This document shows positions 40,423 through 48,051 of a stretch of DNA of 49,468 nucleotides, one piece after another (position 1 is the stretch's first letter; each line of letters begins with the position of its first letter). A model generated the notes under the pieces. The model saw nothing but the letters and a program-made list of their open reading frames with translations. It had not been told where the DNA came from and did not search any database. A program made the translations under genes and the position numbers. The DNA is taken from the IMG/VR virus record IMGVR_UViG_3300025921_000024, positions 1-49,468 of that record, one strand, 5' to 3'. This DNA comes from a virus.

Positions 40423-40597
40423 TCGTAATTATCCTTCCTTCGTATTTCTTAACCATGAATGTTAGTTCTCCTCTGTCAAACCATTCAGTTCTTGTTTCGT
40501 TGTTTAGGTGAAGACGATGCTCGAGCCTCTCAGAAGGCTCAGGAGATCGATTTGTCTTGGGGGGTAGGATTTGTACCTCCTGCTTAAAATAACGCAC
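40397..40597 (-). CDS. Small early protein, start uncertain
   Basis: The frame ends at 40397 and contains RTEWFDRGELTFMVKKYEGR plus IITIESRNRLD, which looks like a genuine small beta-rich domain. The GTG at 40597 has no ribosome-binding site, whereas a perfect AGGAGG lies at about 40576-40581, in the coding frame, with only ATC at normal spacing behind it. Translation may thus start at a non-AUG codon or at the internal ATG of MVKKYEGR. An internal hairpin GAGCCT/AGGCTC lies near 40530. Confidence 0.45.
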   Translation of the reverse strand: MRYFKQEVQILPPKTNRSPEPSERLEHRLHLNNETRTEWFDRGELTFMVKKYEGRIITIESRNRLD

Positions 40598-40736
40598 CAG
40601 CGGGCTTCTAATTGAATCCTAGAGGCATTCTAGAATGAATCCAGAATCTCATCTTGCAATTCTGCATGAAATACACCGATTTAGGTACCAAGGATTGCGA
40701 TATTCGCATCTAAAACACTCCCAGTAACTCTGAAAA

Positions 40737-40892
40737 CTATTCATCTAACCATTCTCCTTCTGGTATCTTACCAGTAATATTAACTAACGCTATAAGCTCT
40801 GCGAATGTCAACTTATCTTCTTTCCAAGTATAAACCCTAGCAGGTCCTTCTTCGGAATATACGATGATTTTATTAATTCTAGGGCTATTCAT
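40737..40892 (-). CDS. First leftward early gene (51 aa)
   Basis: ATG 40892 follows AAGGAGAG at ideal spacing and lies about 25 bases after the predicted start of the leftward promoter. The 51-residue product (MNSPRINKIIVYSEEGPARV, then YTWKEDKLTFAELIALVNIT) has strands and a helix and ends acidic (EGEWLDE). As the first gene expressed on this side it is a candidate host-takeover or anti-defence protein. No family recognised. Confidence 0.7.
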   Translation of the reverse strand: MNSPRINKIIVYSEEGPARVYTWKEDKLTFAELIALVNITGKIPEGEWLDE

Positions 40893-40913
40893 AAGCTCTC
40901 CTTAAGATTTTTC

Positions 40914-40943
40914 TTTACAGCTATATTAAGCTTATGCTATACT
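40914..40943 (+). promoter_or_regulatory. Rightward sigma70-type promoter for the late block
   Basis: TTTACA (40914-40919) and TATACT (40938-40943) are 18 bases apart. It lies 30 bases upstream of ATG 40974 and overlaps the leftward promoter on the other strand, so the two may exclude each other. Confidence 0.7.
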
Positions 40944-40951
40944 AATGTCAA
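40923..40951 (-). promoter_or_regulatory. Leftward sigma70-type promoter for the early block
   Basis: Read leftwards, consensus TTGACA (40946-40951) and TAATAT (40923-40928) are 17 bases apart. This is the best promoter-like match I found in the window. The predicted start near 40916 precedes the AAGGAGAG site of the gene at 40737-40892. Confidence 0.75.
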
Positions 40952-40973
40952 GAGTAATATTTTCGGAAAGACA

Positions 40974-41243
40974 ATGGCTTTACTAAGAAACAGAAAAGTA
41001 ACTATTCTAGGCGTAACTGGAGGAGAAGACCCTAGTCAACTCTTCACTGTAGCTTATCCAGATGGTAATCTTGAGCATGTACCTCTTTTCGAGTTAACTC
41101 TGGAAGACAGTGAGCACAAGGAGTTTACTAGACTGAACGGTGAACGTCTAAGTAGCTTAATCAATAAGATATCTTCTAAGGAATACCAAGCAATCCTTGA
41201 TTCGCAAGACCCTGAGAAGATCAAAGCAAAGGAAACTCAATGA
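40974..41243 (+). CDS. First rightward gene, small hypothetical (89 aa)
   Basis: ATG 40974 follows GGAAAG. The product (MALLRNRKVTILGVTGGEDP, later LFTVAYPDGNLEHVPLFELT) starts with a short beta-rich domain and ends in a Lys/Glu helix. Proteins of this size and place open the structural block in several T7-like phages. Its TGA overlaps the next ATG. Function unknown. Confidence 0.65.
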   Translation: MALLRNRKVTILGVTGGEDPSQLFTVAYPDGNLEHVPLFELTLEDSEHKEFTRLNGERLSSLINKISSKEYQAILDSQDPEKIKAKETQ

Positions 41244-41380
41244 CCCAAGTATGGCATTTCGTTAAACTCGCTGCTTCTGTTCTAACTGGCGTAGCAGCTT
41301 TAGTTTGTCTTTTCGTAGCGATGCAGTATGTCGTTCCTCTAAGCATAACTAGCCTTGCATTCTCACAGATGCCTGAATGA
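41240..41380 (+). CDS. Single-TM small membrane protein (46 aa)
   Basis: ATG 41240 overlaps the upstream TGA as ATGA. The product has a short N-terminus, a long hydrophobic stretch (LTGVAALVCLFVAMQYVVPL) and a short tail. The tight coupling supports it. Its position before the terminase, where T7-like phages place holin/spanin genes, makes a lysis role possible; it would then be a second membrane lysis factor next to those at 7.4-8.1 kb. Confidence 0.6.
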   Translation: MTQVWHFVKLAASVLTGVAALVCLFVAMQYVVPLSITSLAFSQMPE

Positions 41381-41457
41381 ACATCAACCATACCATTCGT
41401 TTAGATGATACAATCATCTTCCTTCTAAAACAAATTATACTTAAGGAAAACCAAATC

Positions 41458-41664
41458 ATGTCCTCGATTGACGATCTCAACGCAGCTATTTCTGATCTTA
41501 CTACTTCGATCACCAATGAGGTTAGCGCTCTAGAGTCTGCTCGTGCTTCTAACAACGACGCTGCTGTGGAACAAGCTGTTTCCAATCTGAAAGCTCTGAA
41601 TACTCAGCTTCAGAATAGCGTTACGCCTCCGGCTCCTGCAACTGATACGCCTCCGGCCCAGTAA
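41458..41664 (+). CDS. Small coiled-coil protein (68 aa)
   Basis: ATG 41458 lies ten bases after AAGGA and begins MSSIDDLNAAISDLTTSITN; an ATG at 41377, overlapping the previous stop, would add 27 residues. A helical Ala/Ser/Glu-rich body (VSALESARASNNDAAVEQAV) ends in a Pro/Ala/Thr-rich tail. Such small proteins are frequent beside terminase genes and in principle might serve as a terminase small subunit, but no DNA-binding motif is seen. Confidence 0.6.
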   Translation: MSSIDDLNAAISDLTTSITNEVSALESARASNNDAAVEQAVSNLKALNTQLQNSVTPPAPATDTPPAQ

Positions 41665-41813
41665 TGTCTTTTTCGGCTGTCCAATCTAAGATAGCTAAGA
41701 AAGAAGGTGTTTCCAAGAAGCGAGCCGGTGCAATACTGGCTTCCGCTTCTAGGAAAGCTTCTCCTGCCGCTAAAAAGAAAAACCCTAACCTAAAGAAGGT
41801 TAAGGGTTATTAA
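41664..41813 (+). CDS. Small basic protein (49 aa) with terminal RNA hairpin
   Basis: ATG 41664 overlaps the previous TAA as TAATG. The product contains SKIAKKEGVSKKRAGAILAS and ends KKNPNLKKVKGY, a highly basic pattern (ILA..SRKAS...NP.L..VKG) that I recall from many small phage proteins of unknown function. A bulged 10-bp stem (AACCCT-AACC/GGTT-AGGGTT, about 41781-41808) overlaps the end of the coding sequence. DNA or RNA binding is likely from the charge. Confidence 0.65.
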   Translation: MSFSAVQSKIAKKEGVSKKRAGAILASASRKASPAAKKKNPNLKKVKGY

Positions 41814-41816
41814 TCC

Positions 41817-42086
41817 GTGCATATCGATTATACGATATCAATTGGTAATATCTTCACCATCATAGCTGTTATAAGCTCGGTAATTACCGTGATTTATAAC
41901 ATGAAGGGAGACATATCAATTGTCAAGCATGACATCCATTATCTCCAAGAAAGTCACAGGGCTTTGACCGAAGCCTTTGCGCAATTAGGGAAAGTCCTAA
42001 CCCAAGTAGCAGTCCAAGACCAGCGGATCAATATGCTTGAGAAGCGAGTAGATGAGATGGCACATGGCAAAGGCCTTGTCGTATAG
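41817..42086 (+). CDS. TM plus coiled-coil protein, possible i-spanin-like
   Basis: The 89-residue product starts at GTG 41817. One hydrophobic helix (IFTIIAVISSVITVIYNM) is followed by a polar coiled coil (DIHYLQESHRALTEAFAQLG, then QDQRINMLEKRVDEMAHGKG). One N-terminal TM and a long helix fits an inner-membrane spanin, and T7 also places its Rz gene next to the large terminase. An embedded outer-membrane partner with a lipobox was not found, so this is tentative. Confidence 0.55.
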   Translation: MHIDYTISIGNIFTIIAVISSVITVIYNMKGDISIVKHDIHYLQESHRALTEAFAQLGKVLTQVAVQDQRINMLEKRVDEMAHGKGLVV

Positions 42087-43658
42087 TTGAAAAAGAAAGT
42101 CCAAGAAGTAAATCAGCAAAGAGAAGACCGACGTATCCTTGCTGAATCCTCATTAGAAGAATTTATTAAGCTAGTCCATCCTAACAGAGTCTTAGGAAAC
42201 ATCCATCGAGAATTAATACGATGGTGGGAATCTAGCAAGGCAAAGACTCATCAGCTTGTCTTGTTACCACGAGACCACATGAAATCCGCAATGGTTGCAT
42301 ACCGTGTGGCTCATGCGCTTACCGTAGACCCGACACTTCGTGTTCTTTACATTTCGTCTACAAGTAATCTTGCTACCAAGCAGTTGAAATTCATTAAAGA
42401 CATCTTGACCTGTGATACCTACCGTCTCTATTGGCCGGATATGGTTCATCCAGAAGAAGCCAAGAGGGAGAAATGGACTGAGCGGGAAATTTCCCTTGAT
42501 CACCCGAAAAGACGGCAAGAAGCTATCCGCGACCCAAGTATTTTTACTGCGGGTCTTACTAGCAACATTGTTGGCCTTCATTGTGATATCGCGGTTCTAG
42601 ATGACGTTGTTGTTCAAGCTAATGCGTACCTAGAAGACGGCAGAGAGAAAGTCCGGGAGCAATACGGATATTTATCTTCCATCGAAACAGTTAATGCAAG
42701 AGAATGGGTCGTAGGTACGAGATACCATCCTAAGGATTTATACTCGACACTCTTGGAGATGGAAGTTGAAGCGTTTGATGAGTTTGGAAATGTCGCTAAG
42801 ACAGACCAACTCTTTGAAGTCAAAGAATACCCAGTTGAAACAGCAGGCGATGGAACTGGCCAATTTCTATGGCCTCGTCAACAACGCTCTGATGGAAAGT
42901 GGTTTGGCTTCGACGAAAAGATACTTGCCCAAAAACGTGCGCAGTACCTTAACAAAATACATTTTAGGGCTCAGTATTACAACGACCCTCATGACGTTGA
43001 TTCTTCTCCTATTCGCCGTAGCTTATTCCAATACTACGATAACAACTGGTTATCACGGCGTGACGGGCATTGGTCCTTCAAAGGCAATAGGCTTAACGTT
43101 GTCGCTGCTGTAGACTTCGCGTACTCGCTTTCTAAGAAAGCCGATTCGTCTTGTATAGTTGTCGTAGGTGTAGATGCCAATCGGAATTATTACGTCCTAG
43201 ACATAGATAGGTTTAAGACAGCACAACCATCTGTGTACTTCGACCACATCCTCAAGATGCATGAGAAATGGGGCTTCCGAAGAATACGTGCTGAAGTAAG
43301 TGTCGCTCAGGTTGTTCTAGTTAATGACCTCAAGGATAACTACATCAGACAACTAGGACTTGGATTGACTGTTGATGAGTTCAGACCTAACAGAACTCAA
43401 GGTTCTAAAGAAGAACGTATTCTAAACATCCTAGAGCCCAAGTATGCCAACGGTCAGATATTCCATTACAGCGGCGGACACATCCAGACCTTAGAAGAAG
43501 AATTAATCTTCTCTAATCCAGCCCACGATGACGTCAAGGACGCTCTTGCTTCTGCCATTGATTTCGCAGACGGCTACGCTCCTGTAAATAGTTTTACAAG
43601 AAACAGAGAAAATAAACCAGTGTTACAATTTCATAGTAAGTGGGGCGGTGTTGCCTAA
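42087..43658 (+). CDS. Terminase large subunit
   Basis: The 523-residue packaging motor starts at TTG 42087, directly after the previous stop. The ATPase domain has a Walker A-like LLPRDHMKSAMV (61-67 region), Walker B IAVLDD (168-173) and a coupling-like GTRYHPKDLYS. The nuclease domain begins with Asp343 in VAAVDFAYS and contains a later HDDVKDALAS with acidic residues. The PRDHMKS form differs from the usual GxGKS loop but is seen in T7-like terminases. It should cut and pump DNA into the prohead through the portal encoded next. Its TAA overlaps the portal ATG. Confidence 0.9.
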   Translation: MKKKVQEVNQQREDRRILAESSLEEFIKLVHPNRVLGNIHRELIRWWESSKAKTHQLVLLPRDHMKSAMVAYRVAHALTVDPTLRVLYISSTSNLATKQLKFIKDILTCDTYRLYWPDMVHPEEAKREKWTEREISLDHPKRRQEAIRDPSIFTAGLTSNIVGLHCDIAVLDDVVVQANAYLEDGREKVREQYGYLSSIETVNAREWVVGTRYHPKDLYSTLLEMEVEAFDEFGNVAKTDQLFEVKEYPVETAGDGTGQFLWPRQQRSDGKWFGFDEKILAQKRAQYLNKIHFRAQYYNDPHDVDSSPIRRSLFQYYDNNWLSRRDGHWSFKGNRLNVVAAVDFAYSLSKKADSSCIVVVGVDANRNYYVLDIDRFKTAQPSVYFDHILKMHEKWGFRRIRAEVSVAQVVLVNDLKDNYIRQLGLGLTVDEFRPNRTQGSKEERILNILEPKYANGQIFHYSGGHIQTLEEELIFSNPAHDDVKDALASAIDFADGYAPVNSFTRNRENKPVLQFHSKWGGVA

Positions 43659-45478
43659 TGGACCATAGGGTCACAGAAGTACGAGACGTAGTTTCTCCAG
43701 ATCGTATTGCTACTCAGATTAGCAACGACTGGATTACTTGGAATATGCTCCGTCAGAACAAGCTAGACGATTGGGAAGAAATCCGCAGATACGTCTATGC
43801 TACTAATACATCGCAAACCTCTAACGCTTCTAATCCTTGGAAGAATAGAACAACTATTCCAAAGCTGTGTCAGATAAGAGATAACCTCTTAGCTAACTAC
43901 ACTGCTACGATGTTCCCCAACAGTGTTCCTGTTGAATGGGAAGCCAACGAGAAAGACAGCGACTCTAAGAATAAGCGGGACGCAATAACCAACTATATGC
44001 AGTGGGTTATGTCTCAACCATCCTTCAAGGGTGAAATGAATAAGGTAGTCTCAGATTATATCGACTACGGTAATTGCTTCGTTTCCGTTGAATGGGTTGA
44101 CCAACGCGTAGAACAACCAACTGAAGCCATGCAAGCTGGCTACGTAGGTCCTGCTTTGAAACGTATTTCTCCACTAGACGTCGTGATGAACCCTACGGCT
44201 TCTAACTTCGAGTCTACTCCTAAGATTGTTAGATCAGTCATAGGCTTAGGTGAACTCAAAGAAATGCTTAATCGTATGTCTACGATTGAGAACGAAGCTG
44301 AGATGAAAGCCCTATGGAAATACTTCCAAGACATCCGAGCACAAGCTCGTGAGTTCTCAGGCGAATGGGTCCAGCGAGATAATCTTTATCAGGTAGACGG
44401 ATTCACGTCTTTCCAGCAATACCTGTCTTCTAACTCAGTAGAAATCTTAACTTTCTACGGAGACCTGTATGACGTCAATGAAGATAAGCTGTACAAAAAT
44501 TATGTCTTTACTGTGGTTGATCGGCATAAGCTGCTGGGTAGCAAGCCTAATCCTTCTTTCTATGGATATCCTCCTATATTCCATGCGGCATGGCGTATCA
44601 AGCAAGATAACCTCTGGGGTATGGGTCCTCTTGATAACCTCGTCGGTATGCAATACCGTATTGATCATATTGAAAATCTTAAGGCCGACGTCTGGGATTT
44701 AGTTACTTTCCCTGTTGTTAATGTCAAGGGCTTCGTAGAAGAGTTTAATTGGCAGCCCGGTGAAATCATACGGTCTAGCGAAGAAGGCTCTGTAGAGCTT
44801 CTACAACCGCAGGTACAGATACTTCAAAGCGATACTGCTATTCAGTTCTACATGAACATGATGGAAGAAATCGCTGGTGCACCGAAGGAAGCCATGGGCT
44901 TCCGTTCTCCCGGTGAGAAAACGAAGTATGAAGTCCAGCGTCTAGAGAATGCTGCTTCTCGTATCTTCCAGAATAAGATCAAACAGTTCGAGGAACAAAT
45001 CGAAGAGCGTCTTCTGAACGCTATGCTTGAACTAGCACGAAGGAATCTCTCTGGTGTTACCACAATCAAGGTCTTCGATGACGAACTCAAAGCAGCTAGC
45101 TTCAAGTCCCTCACAGTCGAAGATATTACAGGCATTGGTAGAATCAGGCCAGTTGCGGCAAGGCACTTTGCTGAACAAGCCGAACTTATTCAGAACCTTA
45201 CAAGCCTTAGCCAGTCGCCGATTTACCAAGACATCAAACCGCACATCTCGATGATTAAGATGGCTCAGCTATTCGCTAAAGCCTTTAACGTCGAAGAAGA
45301 TGGAGTAATCATGCCTCCTTGGGTTGGTTTGATCGAACAAAGCGAAGGCCAGCGTATGGCCCAAGCCTCGCAAGAACAAGTCGCTCAAGCTACTCAAACT
45401 GCATCAGGTATGGGACAAGATTTCGATCTTCAACCTAACCCTGCACAACGCGTACTCCAGCCTCAAGGACCACAATAA
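43658..45478 (+). CDS. Portal (head-tail connector) protein
   Basis: ATG 43658 in TAATG gives 606 residues. The protein follows the terminase and precedes scaffold and capsid, the canonical portal position. The N-terminus (WEEIRRYVYATNTSQTSNAS) and the block NRTTIPKLCQIRDNLLANYT are typical of podoviral portals. Later come FYGYPPIFHAAWRIKQDNLW, with many aromatic residues, and a helical C-terminus with Gln-rich repeats ending NPAQRVLQPQGPQ, which may project into the capsid as a barrel. Size is near T7 gp8 (536 residues). Confidence 0.85.
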   Translation: MDHRVTEVRDVVSPDRIATQISNDWITWNMLRQNKLDDWEEIRRYVYATNTSQTSNASNPWKNRTTIPKLCQIRDNLLANYTATMFPNSVPVEWEANEKDSDSKNKRDAITNYMQWVMSQPSFKGEMNKVVSDYIDYGNCFVSVEWVDQRVEQPTEAMQAGYVGPALKRISPLDVVMNPTASNFESTPKIVRSVIGLGELKEMLNRMSTIENEAEMKALWKYFQDIRAQAREFSGEWVQRDNLYQVDGFTSFQQYLSSNSVEILTFYGDLYDVNEDKLYKNYVFTVVDRHKLLGSKPNPSFYGYPPIFHAAWRIKQDNLWGMGPLDNLVGMQYRIDHIENLKADVWDLVTFPVVNVKGFVEEFNWQPGEIIRSSEEGSVELLQPQVQILQSDTAIQFYMNMMEEIAGAPKEAMGFRSPGEKTKYEVQRLENAASRIFQNKIKQFEEQIEERLLNAMLELARRNLSGVTTIKVFDDELKAASFKSLTVEDITGIGRIRPVAARHFAEQAELIQNLTSLSQSPIYQDIKPHISMIKMAQLFAKAFNVEEDGVIMPPWVGLIEQSEGQRMAQASQEQVAQATQTASGMGQDFDLQPNPAQRVLQPQGPQ

Positions 45479-45735
45479 TGTATCCAGCTTGGACTCAGAA
45501 CCTCAAGACCGAGGAAGAGAAAGAGCACTTCAAACGATCTCTTAGCAGCGCAAGAACTGTATTAGATCGGTTAGTTGAACTTCTCGAAGTAAAAGAACGA
45601 GACATTCAATTTTCAGAGAGAACCCAGAAAGCCTACGATAATCCCAACTGGGCTTATCTTCAGGCACATCGAAATGGTTATCTCACAGCAATACAATCAA
45701 TAAAGAATTTAGTTCTAGACCAAGAGAGCAAATGA
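45478..45735 (+). CDS. Small protein between portal and scaffold (85 aa)
   Basis: ATG 45478 overlaps the portal stop. The product (MYPAWTQNLKTEEEKEHFKR, then SARTVLDRLVELLEVKERDI) is helical and charged. Its second half has NPNWAYLQAHRNGYLTAIQS, a pattern I associate with small proteins found in this position in related phages. It is probably a head-assembly accessory. No enzymatic motif. Confidence 0.6.
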   Translation: MYPAWTQNLKTEEEKEHFKRSLSSARTVLDRLVELLEVKERDIQFSERTQKAYDNPNWAYLQAHRNGYLTAIQSIKNLVLDQESK

Positions 45736-46523
45736 ATATCTTAGACAATACTAATCAGAATGACCAGATTCAGATTGACCCTAATCAAGACTATCTCGAA
45801 GTACTACTCGGACCGGGTGGGAAATACGATGCCGCTAAATACAACGGCAATAAGGAAGAGGCTTTAAAAGCCTTGGCACGAGGTAAGTATGAAGGGGATT
45901 TACACATCGAGCGCATGAAAACTCAGCAGGACACCCTTCGGGATGAATATCTGAAGTTTCGTGAGCAGAGTGTAGCCGGACCAAATCTTAAGGAAGTCTT
46001 AGACCAATACATGACCGAACTTAAGCAGTCTCAACAGCAACAGCAAACCCCAGTTCAGGAAGACAAGTCCGTGTTCGATGAAACCAAAATTCAGGATATG
46101 GTTAAGCAGCATATTGCTGCTAATAAACAACTAGATCGTGAAGAGGCTAATGCCTCAGAGGTAGAGTCGAAACTCCAGCAAGCTTATGGCCCCAACTATA
46201 AGCAAGCTGTTAAACAGCAAATAGATTCGCTAGGCATGTCTGTAGATTTCTTCAATCAAATGGCACGTCAAACTCCTAAGGCTCTTTTGAGCACTCTAGG
46301 TATTGATGGTCAGAGAAGCCAAGAACTCTTCCAAGCTCCTCCTTCTTCGACTATGCGTACTCCGGTAGGTTCTAATCCGACTGGAGCTAAAACATGGTCT
46401 CAGTGGGAAAAGCTACGAAAGACAGACCCAGCAAGCTATTGGCAACCTAAACAACAAGCACAACTGTTTAAAGACCAATCTATCTTAGGCGATGCCTTTG
46501 AAGATGGGGACTATAAACGATAA
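45732..46523 (+). CDS. Scaffolding protein
   Basis: This 263-residue, highly charged, Gln-rich helical protein lies directly before the major capsid gene. A polar N-terminus leads to EVLLGPGGKYDAAKYNGNKE, typical of podoviral scaffolds, then a long coiled coil (QYMTELKQSQQQQQTPVQED) and a C-terminal part likely to contact capsid subunits. It would be removed from the mature head. No protease is encoded next to it, so exit is probably without cleavage. It overlaps the previous gene by four bases. Confidence 0.8.
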   Translation: MNILDNTNQNDQIQIDPNQDYLEVLLGPGGKYDAAKYNGNKEEALKALARGKYEGDLHIERMKTQQDTLRDEYLKFREQSVAGPNLKEVLDQYMTELKQSQQQQQTPVQEDKSVFDETKIQDMVKQHIAANKQLDREEANASEVESKLQQAYGPNYKQAVKQQIDSLGMSVDFFNQMARQTPKALLSTLGIDGQRSQELFQAPPSSTMRTPVGSNPTGAKTWSQWEKLRKTDPASYWQPKQQAQLFKDQSILGDAFEDGDYKR

Positions 46524-46535
46524 GGAAAAACACGT

Positions 46536-47492
46536 ATGTCAGGCTTTACAGTCTCGAACAATACGGACTTCATCCGCAGTAATATCTACTCTAAGCAGAT
46601 TACTCGCGCGTTTGAGGACGATTTGTTCGCCATGCGGTTTGTGCGCACTATCACGGATTTTCCGGACGGTTCTACCCTGAACATGCCCCGGCTCGGCGTT
46701 GCTGAAACGGCTGACTTTGCAGAAGGTCAGGCGATCAAGTACAATCGCTTCGATACTGGTAATCTTACCTTTACGATCGATCAGTACAAGTATTCGGCTA
46801 ACTCGATCTCGGCGAAGTTCAAGCGTGACAGCTTCTGGTCTGCTGAAATTCAGGCTGCTTTTGCTCCTGAACAGCACCGCGCCCTGATGAAGGGTTTTGA
46901 AGCTCGCGTCTTCAACCGTGCTAATGCTGCTCAGACTGCTTCTAATCAGAACATCCTCAACGGTGCTCAGCATCGCTGGGTTGGCTCTGGTACTAGCAAC
47001 TCTCTCTCCATCAAGGACTTCTTCCTCGCTGAGCTTGCTCTGCGCGTTGCGAACGTCCCGATGCGCAACCTCGTTGCCGTCGTCGATCCCACCTGCGCTT
47101 ACGACCTTGAACAGTCGACCAACGCTATCAACCTGCTGACGCCGATCCCGAAATGGGGTGACATGGTGAACTCGGGTCTAGTGTCTGGCTTCCAGTTCCG
47201 GTTCAACATCGCTGGCTTCGACGTCTACGTGTCGAACTATCTTGCTCAGAACATCGCTGAGACGGTTAACTCCAAGTCGGTTACGACTGGCGTTGCTAAC
47301 GTCTTCTTCAGTGCTGAGCCCGGTATGACGACTCCGTTCATCGCAGCCTTCCGTCAGATGCCGACGGTCTTCTCGGAGTTCAACAAAGACCTCCAGCAAG
47401 ACGAGTTCTTGACGATCTGCGAATACGGCGTGGCTGTGTATCGCCCTGAAAACCTGTGCGTTGTCCTGACGGACAAGGGCACTCGTACCTAA
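46536..47492 (+). CDS. Major capsid protein
   Basis: This 318-residue protein follows the scaffold. It has a short N-terminal arm (SGFTVSNNTDFIRSNIYSKQ), an E-loop-like FPDGSTLNMPRLG, a spine helix region (FKRDSFWSAEIQAAFAPEQH) and a P-domain with ALRVANVPMRNLVAVVDPTC. This order is consistent with the HK97 fold. Codons change here to mostly C- or G-ending ones compared with flanking genes, as expected for the most strongly translated virion protein. Ribosome-binding site AAGGA lies upstream of ATG 46536. Confidence 0.85.
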   Translation: MSGFTVSNNTDFIRSNIYSKQITRAFEDDLFAMRFVRTITDFPDGSTLNMPRLGVAETADFAEGQAIKYNRFDTGNLTFTIDQYKYSANSISAKFKRDSFWSAEIQAAFAPEQHRALMKGFEARVFNRANAAQTASNQNILNGAQHRWVGSGTSNSLSIKDFFLAELALRVANVPMRNLVAVVDPTCAYDLEQSTNAINLLTPIPKWGDMVNSGLVSGFQFRFNIAGFDVYVSNYLAQNIAETVNSKSVTTGVANVFFSAEPGMTTPFIAAFRQMPTVFSEFNKDLQQDEFLTICEYGVAVYRPENLCVVLTDKGTRT

Positions 47493-47502
47493 GGAGACTA
47501 AC

Positions 47503-48006
47503 ATGGCTTATTTGGACAGCTCAGGTCTTTATGTCAAGACTGGTTTGGAACAAACCGTTCCTCTTACTGGTGGTGACTACCGTACCTATGGCGAACTCCG
47601 TGAGATTGAGCTAAACCTCGACCTCACCAAGGCTCCGCTGCTCTCGGCAGGTCCGATCATCGTCAACGACCAAATCTTCTTTGAGAAGAATATGGTTGTG
47701 CAGGAAGTCGAAATTTACACGACTACTGCTGCGACGGGTTCGACTGCGACTCTGGACATCGGTTTGATCGCTGTGGATCGTGCTACTGAAATCGACTTCA
47801 ACGGTTTCATTGCCGCGCTCGCACAGTCTTCGACTAACCTTTCTACTGCCGGTAACAAAACCGTCTATACGAAGGGTTCGACCGGTGCTGGTGCACTGAT
47901 CGGCGGCTCTGCCGTTGGAACTTCTGGTTATATCTGCATGAACTACAATACTGCTGCGTTTACCGCTGGCAATATCAAGGTTCGCATTCGGTATTTCCGG
48001 CCCTAA
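47503..48006 (+). CDS. Head decoration-like virion protein
   Basis: The 167-residue protein starts at ATG 47503 after AAGGAG. It is rich in Ala, Gly and Thr and beta-strands (IELNLDLTKAPLLSAGPIIV, VVQEVEIYTTTAATGSTATL) and ends in IKVRIRYFRP. It lies immediately after the capsid gene, uses the same C/G-ending codons and is closed by a terminator, so it should be made in large amounts. A minor capsid or cement protein is the best guess. Confidence 0.65.
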   Translation: MAYLDSSGLYVKTGLEQTVPLTGGDYRTYGELREIELNLDLTKAPLLSAGPIIVNDQIFFEKNMVVQEVEIYTTTAATGSTATLDIGLIAVDRATEIDFNGFIAALAQSSTNLSTAGNKTVYTKGSTGAGALIGGSAVGTSGYICMNYNTAAFTAGNIKVRIRYFRP

Positions 48007-48012
48007 TAGATT

Positions 48013-48040
48013 GGGGAGCTTCGGCTCCCCTTTCTTTTCT
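48013..48040 (+). terminator. UUCG-capped rho-independent terminator after the head genes
   Basis: GGGGAGC-TTCG-GCTCCCC (48013-48030) is followed by TTTCTTTTCTT. It separates the head genes from the collar-fibre cassettes and would lower tail expression relative to the capsid. Confidence 0.9.
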
Positions 48041-48051
48041 TAAGGATTAAA

